In this document: in pieces, positions 23,549 through 32,188 of the stretch
How the letters are laid out: every line of letters begins with the position of its first letter
Position numbering within the stretch: the first letter of the stretch is position 1
Source: UBA11524 sp964383815
Lineage (GTDB): Bacteria > Bacillota > Clostridia > Christensenellales > Aristaeellaceae
Reading direction: 5' to 3'
Assembly: GCA_964383815.1 (NCBI GenBank)
Contig: CAYLIC010000022.1
Location: forward strand, 1-36,589
DNA: 36,589 bases
Notes under the pieces: generated by a model
Database searches by the model: none
Seen by the model: only the letters and a program-made list of their open reading frames with translations
Told to the model about the DNA's origin: nothing
Position numbers and translations under genes: made by a program

Positions 23549-24943
23549 CTAACAATGTTGGGCAATGGGCGTGCCCTCCAGCCGGCGCAGGCGGCGGAGG
23601 CCCAGTGTCAGGTAGCAGACAAGGTGGGTGGCGAAGGTGGCAAACCAGCTGACGGGATAGGAGATGTAAAGGGTGTTCAGGGTGGGTGTGGCGGCGAAGA
23701 TGGTGAAGAGCCACACCACCCGCAGCAGGCAGGCACCCGTCAGGCTGACAATCATGGGCATGATGGAATAGCCCACGCCCCGCAGCTGGCCTACCATCAC
23801 ATCCATCAGGCCGCAGAGGAAATAGGTGGGCAGGATGATGGACATGCGCAGCATGCCGTAGCGGATGACCTCCGGGTCGGTATTATAGAAGCTGATCAGC
23901 GTGGGGCCAGTGGCGTAGAACAGCAGCCCCATGCCCAGGCCAATGGCTGTCACCACACCCAGGCACACCCACATGCTGCGGCGCACCCTGCCAAACTGCC
24001 GGGCGCCCAGGTTCTGGCTGGCGAAGGTCAGATCGGCCTGGTGAATGGCGTTCATGGAGGTGTAGACAAAGCCCTCGATATTGCTGGCGGCGGAATTGCC
24101 CGCCATGGCGATGGAGCCGAAGGAGTTTACCGAGGACTGAATGAGCACATTGGAAATGGAGAACAGGCTGCCCTGCAGGCCCGCGGGCAGGCCAATGCGG
24201 AAGATGTCCTTCAGCTGGCGCAGGTTGATGCCCAGCTCCTTCAGGCTCAGGTGAATGGCGCCATCCGAGCGGAGGAGGCAGATGATGACCAGCACCATGC
24301 TGATAACCTGGCTGGTCACCGTGGCAATGGCAACGCCTGCCACGCCCAGGCGGCACACAATCACCAGAAACAGGTTCAGCAGCACATTCACAATGCCTGC
24401 CACCGTCAGGTAATACAGGGGGCGGCGGGTGTCGCCCACGGCGCGGAGGATGGCAGCACCAAAGTTGTAGAGCATGTTGGCAGGCATGCCCATGAAGTAG
24501 ATTTGCACATACAGGGTGGCATCGTCAATCACATCCGGCGGGGAGCCCATGAGGGTCAGGAGCGGCCTTGCCGCTGCAACGCCAATGATGCCCACCACCA
24601 CGCCTGCAATGCCTGCCACGGTGATGGAGGTGTGCACACCTGTGCGCACGCTGCGCAGGTCACCGGCGCCATAGGCATTGGCGATAATCACGCTGGCGCC
24701 CACGCTGAGGCCCATGAACAGGTTTACCAGCAGGTTGATCAGCGAGCCGGTGGAGCCCACCGCCGCCAGCGCCTGGTGGCCCACAAAGCGGCCTACCACC
24801 ACCACATCTGCCGCGTTGTACAGCAGCTGCAGGATGCCCGTTAAAATCAGCGGGCCGGAAAACATAAGCACCTTGGGCAGCAGCGGGCCGGTGGTCATGT
24901 CCATTTCATAGCGGGCCGCCCGGGTGTGAGAACGGTTGAACAT
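23549..24943 (-). CDS. MATE-family multidrug/cation efflux transporter
   Basis: A 464-residue integral membrane antiporter with about twelve membrane segments, likely exporting drugs or metabolites with Na+ or H+. Sequence typical of the DinF/NorM-type MATE families includes MTTGPLLPKVLMFSGPLILTGILQLLYNAADVVVVGRFVG at the N-terminus and the internally similar second half (residues ~235 onward). I chose the ATG at 24943 (MFNRSHTR) because AAGGAGC lies six bases upstream and overlaps the stop of the metallophosphoesterase gene, which implies translational coupling. It ends in TAG. The substrate cannot be told. Confidence 0.92.
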   Translation of the reverse strand: MFNRSHTRAARYEMDMTTGPLLPKVLMFSGPLILTGILQLLYNAADVVVVGRFVGHQALAAVGSTGSLINLLVNLFMGLSVGASVIIANAYGAGDLRSVRTGVHTSITVAGIAGVVVGIIGVAAARPLLTLMGSPPDVIDDATLYVQIYFMGMPANMLYNFGAAILRAVGDTRRPLYYLTVAGIVNVLLNLFLVIVCRLGVAGVAIATVTSQVISMVLVIICLLRSDGAIHLSLKELGINLRQLKDIFRIGLPAGLQGSLFSISNVLIQSSVNSFGSIAMAGNSAASNIEGFVYTSMNAIHQADLTFASQNLGARQFGRVRRSMWVCLGVVTAIGLGMGLLFYATGPTLISFYNTDPEVIRYGMLRMSIILPTYFLCGLMDVMVGQLRGVGYSIMPMIVSLTGACLLRVVWLFTIFAATPTLNTLYISYPVSWFATFATHLVCYLTLGLRRLRRLEGTPIAQHC

Positions 24944-24957
24944 ACGAAAGCTCCTTG

Positions 24958-26037
24958 TCATCTCATGGTACTGTTGAGGGTGATGTAGGCAATCTCCGGC
25001 TGGTTGAACAGGCGGAAAGGCTGCAGGGGATAATAGCCGCTGGCAGCCAGGCCGGGGGAGATATACTGGGTCACGCCGCTGATGTGGTTCAGGCCAGTAA
25101 CCAGGCTGTCATCCGGCAGAAAACCCAGGCCCGGAACATACAGCGCGCCGCCCCAGGGCAGGCGCCACTGCCCGCCGGCGTAGTGCCCGGCCAGCACCAC
25201 CGCCGCCTGCCGCAGGGAGAACACCTCCCCCTTCTCCACACCCTGGAGCAGGGTGTTCAGGTATTCCCGGGTCAGTGGCACATGGGTCAAAACCACCTGC
25301 ACATCCTTCTCCGTTATGGCGTCCATGGCCTGGCGGATGCGCTCCACCCGGGCCAGGTGATGCTCGGCCCAGCGGCGCTGTGCAGCCTGGTCGGGGGTCA
25401 GGATGTCATAGCCTGCCAGTTCGTCCAGCTGCTGCCGGTAGGCCGTGCCCAGGCTGTCCAGGTCCAGGCCGTAGAGGTATTCCGGCACAAACCACAGGGT
25501 TCCCTTGCCCCGCTGCACGCTGATGGGCTCATCCACAATGGTCACGCCGGCGTCAATCACCGCCTGGGCCCAGGGGGTATAAACGGAAAGGCTGTCCTGG
25601 GCGGAGGTGGTGTAGATAGGCGGATCCTCGTCCCCGGGGATGAGGAGCTTGGGCTTGTCCGGGTTCAGGAGGGCAATCACGTCCAGCAGCGGCTGCACGT
25701 CGCCATCCTTGCCCAGCATGTCACCGGTGAACACCACGCTGGAGTAGCCCACGCCGTCAAGCGCCTTGCGAATGGCGCTCTGCCCGGAACCAATCTCCTG
25801 GCCGTGCAGGTCGCTGATGTGGAGGATGGACCAGTTTTCCAAATCCTCGGGCAGGTTCTGCACGGTGATGCGGACGCTGTTCAGGGATACCTGGTTGTTC
25901 AGGGTAAAGTTGGTGAGAAACACCGCCAGCGCCGCCACCAGCAGCACTGCTGCCAGGCCCAGCAGGAAGGACTTACCCTTGCTTCTGGGCCTTTCGCCCA
26001 CGAAAATGTATTGGTTCTTCCTGCGCCTGCGGCCCAT
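24958..26037 (-). CDS. Membrane-anchored metallophosphoesterase-like protein with altered metal motifs
   Basis: A 359-residue protein with a basic N-terminus, one membrane segment (about residues 22-45) and a calcineurin-like phosphoesterase fold resembling the YkuE/YaeI group. Motifs ISDLHG, FTGDML and LTHVPL are normal. The usual GNHD/E is replaced by GDED in LLIPGDEDPP, and the usual GHTHGGQ reads GHYAGGQ, so ligands expected for the dimetal centre are missing. It may have weak, changed or no phosphatase activity. The start at 26037 has GGAGG seven bases upstream. It is first in an operon with the MATE transporter. Confidence 0.85.
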   Translation of the reverse strand: MGRRRRKNQYIFVGERPRSKGKSFLLGLAAVLLVAALAVFLTNFTLNNQVSLNSVRITVQNLPEDLENWSILHISDLHGQEIGSGQSAIRKALDGVGYSSVVFTGDMLGKDGDVQPLLDVIALLNPDKPKLLIPGDEDPPIYTTSAQDSLSVYTPWAQAVIDAGVTIVDEPISVQRGKGTLWFVPEYLYGLDLDSLGTAYRQQLDELAGYDILTPDQAAQRRWAEHHLARVERIRQAMDAITEKDVQVVLTHVPLTREYLNTLLQGVEKGEVFSLRQAAVVLAGHYAGGQWRLPWGGALYVPGLGFLPDDSLVTGLNHISGVTQYISPGLAASGYYPLQPFRLFNQPEIAYITLNSTMR

Positions 26038-26068
26038 AACGGCACCTCCCCCCACAATCTCATACATT

Positions 26069-26097
26069 ATTATAGACCCCGCCTTGGCGGATTTCAA
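26069..26097 (-). promoter_or_regulatory. Promoter of the metallophosphoesterase-MATE operon
   Basis: Minus-strand TTGAAA (26097-26092) and TATAAT (26074-26069) have a 17 bp spacer. Confidence 0.82.
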
Positions 26098-26104
26098 GTA
26101 GCGT

Positions 26105-26133
26105 TTGCAATTGTGGCGCGTGTCCTGTATAAT
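26105..26133 (+). promoter_or_regulatory. Promoter of the membrane protein-rsuA-polA operon
   Basis: TTGCAA (26105-26110) and TATAAT (26128-26133) have a 17 bp spacer. It is divergent from, and 7 bp away from, the metallophosphoesterase promoter, so the two may be co-regulated. Confidence 0.82.
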
Positions 26134-26164
26134 GAAGTGAGTATCATTGGAGAGGAGCCTGCTT

Positions 26165-26989
26165 ATGTCGAAATCCAACGCCCTTGGCCTTGCGTGCCGG
26201 GTTTATTTCTCCCGCTTTTTTGAGGGAGTGCTGTGCGTTTTGTTTCAGCTGGTGCTGCGGCTGATGGTGGCGGCACCCCTGCTGGCCCTGGTTACCACCC
26301 AGGTGCCCTGGCTGGCGCTTTTGTCCATTCCGCTGTACCTGCTTATCATCCCGGTTGCAAGGCAGAACATGGCCTGCGCCATGCAGGATGCGCTGTCCGG
26401 CGGGCCGCTGTTCAGCCTGAGGCTGGCAGACATGACAGGCTATGGCCGCCGCCTGGCTCGGGGGCTGGTGCGCGGGCAGCTGATGCTTTTGTGGGCGCTG
26501 CCGTTTCTTGCGGCAACAGCCGTTATCCTGTGGGCCTATTCCGGGCAGATGGATGCCTTCACCCTCATGCGGGTGGTAATGGACATTGGCGGCGGTTCCT
26601 TCATGAATGGTGTGAAGGTGGTGCTGGCCATCTACGCCGCAACCCTCCTGCCCATTCTGATTGGCTGCGCCTTCCACAGCGGCGCCCGGCACGCCGATGC
26701 CCTGGGCGCAAAGCACCTGATTAGGGGCCACCGGGCAGGCGTGATGCTCACCTGGCTGGGCGGCTGCCTGGCGCTGGTGCCCTTCCTGGCTGTGCTGGGC
26801 TATGAAAGCGCCGATTTTGTTGCCGGGCTGGTAAGTGCGCTGGGCAGCATCGGCACCGGCACCATCACCCTGCCTGCCCTGGATACGAAAATCTATGTGA
26901 TTGCCGCAGCCTTTGTGCTGCTGTTCCTGCCGGGCCTGGCCTTCAAGCAGCTGCTGACGGCGGCCTATGTGCGGAGGTTGAAGGCATGA
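26165..26989 (+). CDS. Integral membrane protein of unknown function
   Basis: A 274-residue protein with about six hydrophobic membrane segments, for example ALLSIPLYLLIIPVA and LLWALPFLAATAVILWAY. A cytoplasmic-type loop has LRLADMTGYGRRLARG, and a loop LGAKHLIRGHRAG follows the fourth segment. I do not recognise a family. GAGGAG seven bases before the ATG supports the start. Its stop overlaps the rsuA start by 4 nt (ATGA), and it is first in an operon with RNA-modification genes and polA, which gives no clear hint of role. Confidence 0.8.
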   Translation: MSKSNALGLACRVYFSRFFEGVLCVLFQLVLRLMVAAPLLALVTTQVPWLALLSIPLYLLIIPVARQNMACAMQDALSGGPLFSLRLADMTGYGRRLARGLVRGQLMLLWALPFLAATAVILWAYSGQMDAFTLMRVVMDIGGGSFMNGVKVVLAIYAATLLPILIGCAFHSGARHADALGAKHLIRGHRAGVMLTWLGGCLALVPFLAVLGYESADFVAGLVSALGSIGTGTITLPALDTKIYVIAAAFVLLFLPGLAFKQLLTAAYVRRLKA

Positions 26990-27702
26990 TGCGCCTGGAC
27001 CGCTGGCTGGTGACCCTGGGGCTGGGCAGCCGCTCCCAGGTGCAGAGGCTGATACGCCAGGGTGCGGTGACCGTTGACGGCGCAACCATCACCGACCCCG
27101 GCTGCGCCTGCGATACCTCCGCCGCGCTAACCCTCCACCGCCAGCCCCTGGATGGGCGGCTTGTGCGTCATGTGATGCTGCACAAGCCCGCTGGCTTGCT
27201 AACTGCTGCCCGCGACAAAAAGCAGCCCACGGTGATGGACTTGCTGCCGGAGGCCTATGCCGCCATTGGCTGCATGCCTGTGGGCCGCCTGGACAAGGAT
27301 ACCACCGGACTGCTTTTCCTGACCTGCGATGGCGAACTGAACCACCGCCTGCTTTCCCCTGCAAGGCATGTGGACAAGACCTACCTGGCCCGGGTGGATG
27401 GCCCGCTGACGCAGGAGGATGTATCCGCCTTTGCAAACGGCCTGCACCTGAGCGACTTTGACGCCAGGCCTGCCCGGCTGGACATTCTGGAGCCGACCCT
27501 GGCCCGGGTAACGGTGCAGGAGGGAAAGTTCCACCAGGTGAAGCGGATGTTTGCCGCCATTGGGCGGGAGGTTGTGCAGCTGCACCGTGAAACCTTTGGC
27601 TCCCTGCGCCTGGATGAAAGCCTGCCCCAGGGCCAGTGGCGGGAGCTGACCGATGATGAACTGCGCGCCCTGTATGCCGATGCGCAGATGGAGGAACCAT
27701 GA
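26986..27702 (+). CDS. rsuA: 16S rRNA pseudouridine synthase (RsuA family)
   Basis: A 238-residue enzyme that isomerises a uridine in 16S rRNA (U516 in E. coli). An S4 RNA-binding domain covers residues 2-60 (RLDRWLVTLGLGSRSQVQRLI). The catalytic motif PVGRLDKDTTGLLFLT has its Asp near residue 103, and FHQVKRMFAAIG is the typical C-terminal RsuA/RluB/E signature. The size suits RsuA, but RluB or RluF-type specificity cannot be excluded. GGAGG eight bases upstream of 26986 supports that ATG; the next codon, also ATG, is an alternative. It overlaps the downstream methyltransferase start by 4 nt. Confidence 0.93.
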   Translation: MMRLDRWLVTLGLGSRSQVQRLIRQGAVTVDGATITDPGCACDTSAALTLHRQPLDGRLVRHVMLHKPAGLLTAARDKKQPTVMDLLPEAYAAIGCMPVGRLDKDTTGLLFLTCDGELNHRLLSPARHVDKTYLARVDGPLTQEDVSAFANGLHLSDFDARPARLDILEPTLARVTVQEGKFHQVKRMFAAIGREVVQLHRETFGSLRLDESLPQGQWRELTDDELRALYADAQMEEP

Positions 27703-28319
27703 ACGACCAATATTACACCGCTGAGCCTTCCAGCCAGTCCCGGCCTGTGGCCTGCGCCTTCCCCTACCGGGGATATGGCCTGAATTTCATGACGGATGCA
27801 GGCGTGTTCTCCAGGGGCGAGCTGGACCAGGGCACGCGGCTTTTGCTGGATGCACTGCCGGAGCTGAACGGCGATGTGCTGGATCTGGGCTGCGGCTGGG
27901 GCGCCATTGGGGTGAGCATTGCCAAGGCCAACCCGGGCTGCCGCGTGGTGATGGCGGATGTGAACCGCCGTGCCCTGGGCCTGAGCCGGGACAACCTGGC
28001 ACGCAACGGCGCCCGGGCGGAGGTTATCGAAAGCGACGGCATGGCGGCGCTGGCGGGTCGCCGCTTTGATACCGTGGTCACCAATCCGCCCATCCGCGCC
28101 GGCAAGCAGGTTATCTATCAGATGTTTGCTGACAGCGCTGCCAGCCTGAACCCCGGCGGCGCGCTGTACTTGGTCATCCGCAAGCAGCAGGGTGCGGAAA
28201 GCTGCATGAAATATTTGAAAACCCTGTTCGCCCAGGTGGAGAAAATAAGCAAATCAGGCGGTTTCTGGGTGCTGAAGGCCTCGGAACCCCTGGAAAGGAC
28301 GAATACCCATGATGTTTAA
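27699..28319 (+). CDS. RsmC-like SAM-dependent methyltransferase
   Basis: A 206-residue class I methyltransferase. The SAM-binding loop LDLGCGWGAIG (about residues 62-72) and the NPPI motif in VVTNPPIRAG place it with RsmC/YbxB-type enzymes that methylate a guanine N2 in 16S rRNA. It is the single-domain Firmicutes form; E. coli RsmC has two domains. The N-terminal YRGYGLNFMTDAGVFSRGELDQGT is typical of the group. It overlaps rsuA by 4 nt and patB by 11 nt, which supports an rRNA-modification role and coupled translation. The exact target base is inferred. Confidence 0.88.
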   Translation: MNDQYYTAEPSSQSRPVACAFPYRGYGLNFMTDAGVFSRGELDQGTRLLLDALPELNGDVLDLGCGWGAIGVSIAKANPGCRVVMADVNRRALGLSRDNLARNGARAEVIESDGMAALAGRRFDTVVTNPPIRAGKQVIYQMFADSAASLNPGGALYLVIRKQQGAESCMKYLKTLFAQVEKISKSGGFWVLKASEPLERTNTHDV

Positions 28320-29487
28320 CGAAGAATACTTTGATGAAGGTCTTTACCGCATGGGCACCCACAGCGAAAAGTGGGATGCTTGCCGGGCCGAGCACGGCGC
28401 GGATGTGCTGCCCATGTGGGTGGCGGACATGGATTTCCCCAGCCCGCCTGCTGTGCAGCAGGCCTTGCTGGCCCGGGCGGCGCACCCCACCTATTGCTAC
28501 ACCGAGGTTTGCCAGGAGGACGACCAGGCGCTGATCAACTTCTGGCAGCGCCGCCATGGTCTGACCATCCGCCGGGAGGACATTACCATGCTGCCCTGCG
28601 TGGTCACCGGCCTGCGCCTGTCCATTCTGGCGCTGACGGAGCCTGGCGATGGGGTTATCATCCAGTCCCCGGTGTACGGGCCCTTCCGCATGTCCGTGGA
28701 GGAAACCGGCCGCCGGGTGATGGATGCGCCCCTCCTGCGGGACGAGGGCGGCTATTACACCATGAACATGGAGGCCGTTGAGCAGCAGCTGCAGCAGGGT
28801 GCCAAGCTGATGCTGCTGTGCAACCCCCACAACCCTGTGGCCCGCGTGTGGAGCAAGCAGGAGCTGCAAGCCCTGCTGGATTTGCTGAACCGCTACAACG
28901 TGCCCCTGGTGTCCGATGAGATTCACGCGGATTTCGCCTTCTCCCGGCACCCCTTCACACCTGTTTTGACCCTGCAGGAGAAAAACGTGCTGTCCCTTTG
29001 CGCCGCCAGCAAAACCTTCAACCTGGCGGGTTTGCAGCAGGCAGAGTGCCTCTGCAAGGACGAGGCCATCCGCGAAGCCTACCGCCGGGAAAAGAACAAG
29101 GCCGGCGTTACCTGCGGCAACATTTTCGCCCTGGAGGGCACCCGGGCTGCCTATGAGCATGGGGATGCCTGGCTGGACGGCCTGCTGGCCTACCTGGAGG
29201 GCAGCTGCCAGCTGCTGGAAAGCTTGGTGGCAGAGCACCTGCCCAGGGCCGTTTTGACCCCCATGGAGGGAACCTACCTGGGCTGGCTGGATCTTCGCGC
29301 CTATGCACCCACCACCGAGGAGCTTCTCCGCCGGGCGGAAAAGGCCGGGGTGGTTTTCACAGGCGGAACCTTCTTTGGCGATGCAGGCGAAGGCTACCTG
29401 CGCATCAACATCGGCTGTCCCCGCAGGTACATTGAGGAAGGCATTCTGCGCCTTCGCGTGGCCCTGGAGGATGGAAACGCGGACTGA
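28309..29487 (+). CDS. patB: PatB/MalY-type PLP-dependent C-S beta-lyase
   Basis: A 392-residue fold-type I aminotransferase-like enzyme that likely cleaves cystathionine or cysteine conjugates to a thiol, pyruvate and ammonia. Typical N-terminal sequence is KWDACRAEHGADVLPMWVADMDF. LCNPHNPVARVW and LVSDEIHADF are cofactor-binding segments, and AASKTFNLAGLQQ contains the PLP-binding Lys. The C-terminal GYLRINIGCPR supplies the Arg that binds the substrate carboxylate. Length matches the family. It starts inside the end of the methyltransferase gene with AAAGGA upstream; polA follows after 22 nt. Confidence 0.93.
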   Translation: MMFNEEYFDEGLYRMGTHSEKWDACRAEHGADVLPMWVADMDFPSPPAVQQALLARAAHPTYCYTEVCQEDDQALINFWQRRHGLTIRREDITMLPCVVTGLRLSILALTEPGDGVIIQSPVYGPFRMSVEETGRRVMDAPLLRDEGGYYTMNMEAVEQQLQQGAKLMLLCNPHNPVARVWSKQELQALLDLLNRYNVPLVSDEIHADFAFSRHPFTPVLTLQEKNVLSLCAASKTFNLAGLQQAECLCKDEAIREAYRREKNKAGVTCGNIFALEGTRAAYEHGDAWLDGLLAYLEGSCQLLESLVAEHLPRAVLTPMEGTYLGWLDLRAYAPTTEELLRRAEKAGVVFTGGTFFGDAGEGYLRINIGCPRRYIEEGILRLRVALEDGNAD

Positions 29488-29509
29488 GCAACCCTGACAG
29501 GAGGCTACC

Positions 29510-32068
29510 ATGAAAGACACTTTCCTCATTGTGGATGGCAACAGCCTGATGCACCGGGCCTTCCACGCCCTGCCGGTAATGGATCACCAGGGCGTGTACA
29601 CCAATGCCATTTTCGGCTTCCTGAACATGCTGCTGAAGGTGCTGAAGGAAGAAAACGTGCGCTACCTTGCCGTCTGCTTTGACGAGCATGCACCCACCTT
29701 CCGCCACACGGTGTATGCGGAGTACAAGGCGGGCCGCGCTGCCACGCCGCCGGAACTGCGCCAGCAGTTTGACACCATCCGCACCCTGCTGACCGATATG
29801 GGCATACGCTGGTACACCCTGGCCGGCTGGGAGGCAGACGACCTGCTGGGCACCCTGTCCCTGAAGGGCGAGGCCGCTGGCGTGGCGCCGCTGCTGCTCA
29901 CCGGCGACAGGGACGCCCTCCAGCTGGTGGGCGGCGGCACGGAATTGATGTTCACCCGCAAAGGCATCAGCGAAACCATCCGTTTCACTCCCGCCAGGGT
30001 GTATGAGGAATACGGCTTCTCCCCCGAGCAGGTAACCGACTGGAAAGGCATGGCTGGGGACTCCAGCGACAATATTCCCGGCATTCCCGGCGTGGGCGAC
30101 AAAACCGCCGTGAAGCTCCTTCAGCAGTATTCCACCCTGGAAAACGTGCTTTCCCACACGGATGAACTGAAGGGCAAGCTGCGTGAAAAGGTGGAAACCT
30201 GGGCCGACCAGGCCCGCCGCTGCAAGGAGCTGGCAACCATCCGCCGGGATGCACCCATCCAGTGGGCGCTGGCGGATTGCGCCCTGCCCGACCTGCGCCA
30301 GGGCATACCCGCCCTGCAAAAACTGCAGCTGAACAGCATCATCCGCCGCCTGGGCCAGGAGCCGGAGGCAGCGCCCGCCCCCGTGGCGCAAGCGCCCCTG
30401 ACCCTGCTGCCCTATGGGGACATGCAGGCCCTTTCCAGCGGCCCGGCGCTGGCAGAATGGCTGTCCGCCGCCGCCGCGCCCCTGGCGGTTTACATCAGCG
30501 ATGTGAGCATTTCCGTGGCGGATTCCGCCGGAAAGTGCTGCATGGTCACCCTGGGTGGCGACCTGCTGAACCCCGGCGCCGACCCGGCGGAGGTTCTCTC
30601 CGCCCTGTGCCCGGCGCTTTTGTCCCCCTGCCTGGTGCACGACGGCAAGCGCCTGCTCCACCGGCTGCAGCGGGAGCGCCTGCCCCTGCCGGAGCGCTTC
30701 CAGTGGGATACCATGCTGGGTGCCTACCTGCTGAACCCCCAGGAAAAGAGCTACGGCCTTTCCGCCCTGTGCCCGGGCATGCCCGAGGACGCCCGCAGCC
30801 TGATGAGCCTGGCCCTGTGGCAGCGCGGCAGGCTGGAGCAGGATGGCATGCTGCCGCTGATGCAGCAGGTGGAAATGCCCCTGTCCACAACCCTCTTCCG
30901 CATGGAGAATGCAGGCTTCACGGTGGATACGGCCTTCCTGCGCGCCCTGGGAGACAGGTATGTGCAGGAGATTGATGCCTGCAAGCAGCAGATTTACCAG
31001 GTGTGCGGCGAAACCTTCAACATCAACAGCACCCAGCAGCTGGGGGAAATTCTTTTCGACAGGCTGCAGCTGCCCCACGGCAAAAAGACCACCAGGGGCT
31101 ACTCCACCTCAGCCGAGGTGCTGGAAAACCTGCGGGACATTGCCCCGGAGGTCATTGACCCCATTCTGCGCTACCGCCAGCTGACCAAGCTGAACTCCAC
31201 CTATGTGGAAGGCCTCCTGCGCCTGGTGGACGAAAACGGCCGGGTGCATTCCTTCTTCGACCAGGTGGCAACCGCCACAGGCCGCATTTCCTCCTCCGAG
31301 CCGAATTTGCAGAACATCCCCGTCCGGACGGAGGAGGGCAAAGAGATCCGCCGTGCCTTCCTGCCGCAAAAGGGCTGGGTGCTGCTGGATGCGGACTACA
31401 GCCAGATTGAGCTGCGGCTCATGGCCCACTTCTCCGGCGATGCCGCCATGCTGGAGGCCTTCCGCACCGGGCAGGACGTGCACGCCCGCACCGCCAGCGA
31501 AATCTTTGACGTGCCGCTGGAGCAGGTGGACGCCACCCTGCGCTCCCGGGCCAAGGCGGTGAACTTTGGCCTGATTTACGGCATCAGCGGCTTTGGCCTG
31601 GCGAAGAACACCGGCGTTACCCAGCGGGAGGCCAGGGAGTTCATCAGCCGGTATTTCGCCAAATACCCGGGCGTAAAGCGTTTTATGGACGAGGCTGCGG
31701 AGGATGGCGCCCGCAACGGCTATGCTGTGACCCTCATGGGTCGTAGACGGTATCTGCCGGAATTACAGTCCCCCAAGAGTGTTATTCGCGAGTTTGGCAA
31801 GCGTGCCGCCATGAACACCCCAGTCCAGGGCACGGCGGCGGACATTATCAAGCTGGCCATGGTGCGGGTGGATGAGGCCCTGCACAAGGCCGGCCTGCGG
31901 AGCCGCCTGATTCTCCAGGTGCACGACGAGCTGCTGCTGGAGTGCCCCCCGGAGGAGGTTGCCCACGCCGCCCGGCTGCTGAAAGCCAGCATGGAGGAGG
32001 TCATCGCCCTGGAGGTACCCCTAATGGCGGATGTGCACCAGGGCGCCAACTGGGCGGAAGCCAAGTAA
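29510..32068 (+). CDS. polA: DNA polymerase I
   Basis: An 852-residue polymerase for Okazaki fragment processing and repair. The N-terminal 5'-3' exonuclease (about 1-290) has FLIVDGNSLMHRAFHAL, GDRDALQL and GDSSDNIPGIPGVGDKTA. The central 3'-5' exonuclease domain is present but its acidic motifs are gone (LAVYISDVSISVADS, VHDGKRLLHRL), so no proofreading is expected, as in Bacillus. The polymerase domain has motif A DADYSQIEL near 627, motif B RSRAKAVNFGLIYG near 678 and motif C QVHDE near 804. AGGAGG six bases before the ATG fixes the start. It is last in the five-gene operon; no clear terminator follows. Confidence 0.98.
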   Translation: MKDTFLIVDGNSLMHRAFHALPVMDHQGVYTNAIFGFLNMLLKVLKEENVRYLAVCFDEHAPTFRHTVYAEYKAGRAATPPELRQQFDTIRTLLTDMGIRWYTLAGWEADDLLGTLSLKGEAAGVAPLLLTGDRDALQLVGGGTELMFTRKGISETIRFTPARVYEEYGFSPEQVTDWKGMAGDSSDNIPGIPGVGDKTAVKLLQQYSTLENVLSHTDELKGKLREKVETWADQARRCKELATIRRDAPIQWALADCALPDLRQGIPALQKLQLNSIIRRLGQEPEAAPAPVAQAPLTLLPYGDMQALSSGPALAEWLSAAAAPLAVYISDVSISVADSAGKCCMVTLGGDLLNPGADPAEVLSALCPALLSPCLVHDGKRLLHRLQRERLPLPERFQWDTMLGAYLLNPQEKSYGLSALCPGMPEDARSLMSLALWQRGRLEQDGMLPLMQQVEMPLSTTLFRMENAGFTVDTAFLRALGDRYVQEIDACKQQIYQVCGETFNINSTQQLGEILFDRLQLPHGKKTTRGYSTSAEVLENLRDIAPEVIDPILRYRQLTKLNSTYVEGLLRLVDENGRVHSFFDQVATATGRISSSEPNLQNIPVRTEEGKEIRRAFLPQKGWVLLDADYSQIELRLMAHFSGDAAMLEAFRTGQDVHARTASEIFDVPLEQVDATLRSRAKAVNFGLIYGISGFGLAKNTGVTQREAREFISRYFAKYPGVKRFMDEAAEDGARNGYAVTLMGRRRYLPELQSPKSVIREFGKRAAMNTPVQGTAADIIKLAMVRVDEALHKAGLRSRLILQVHDELLLECPPEEVAHAARLLKASMEEVIALEVPLMADVHQGANWAEAK

Positions 32069-32079
32069 AACAAACGCTT

Positions 32080-32145
32080 GCAACCATTGGTTGCGGTATT
32101 TCCATCATCCGTTGGTGGTCATGCAACCGCCCTGTGTGCTATACT
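32080..32145 (+). promoter_or_regulatory. Promoter and palindromic operator candidate for the XRE gene
   Basis: A perfect palindrome GCAACCATTGGTTGC lies at 32080-32094. A likely promoter follows with TGGTCA (32116-32121), an 18 bp spacer and TATACT (32140-32145). The spacer contains another GCAACC half-site (32123-32128). This layout fits binding by a helix-turn-helix regulator, possibly the XRE product itself. Confidence 0.6.
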
Positions 32146-32188
32146 CCAGGCATCAAGCGGGCCTTGCCCGATGACGAAGGAGAATCCT

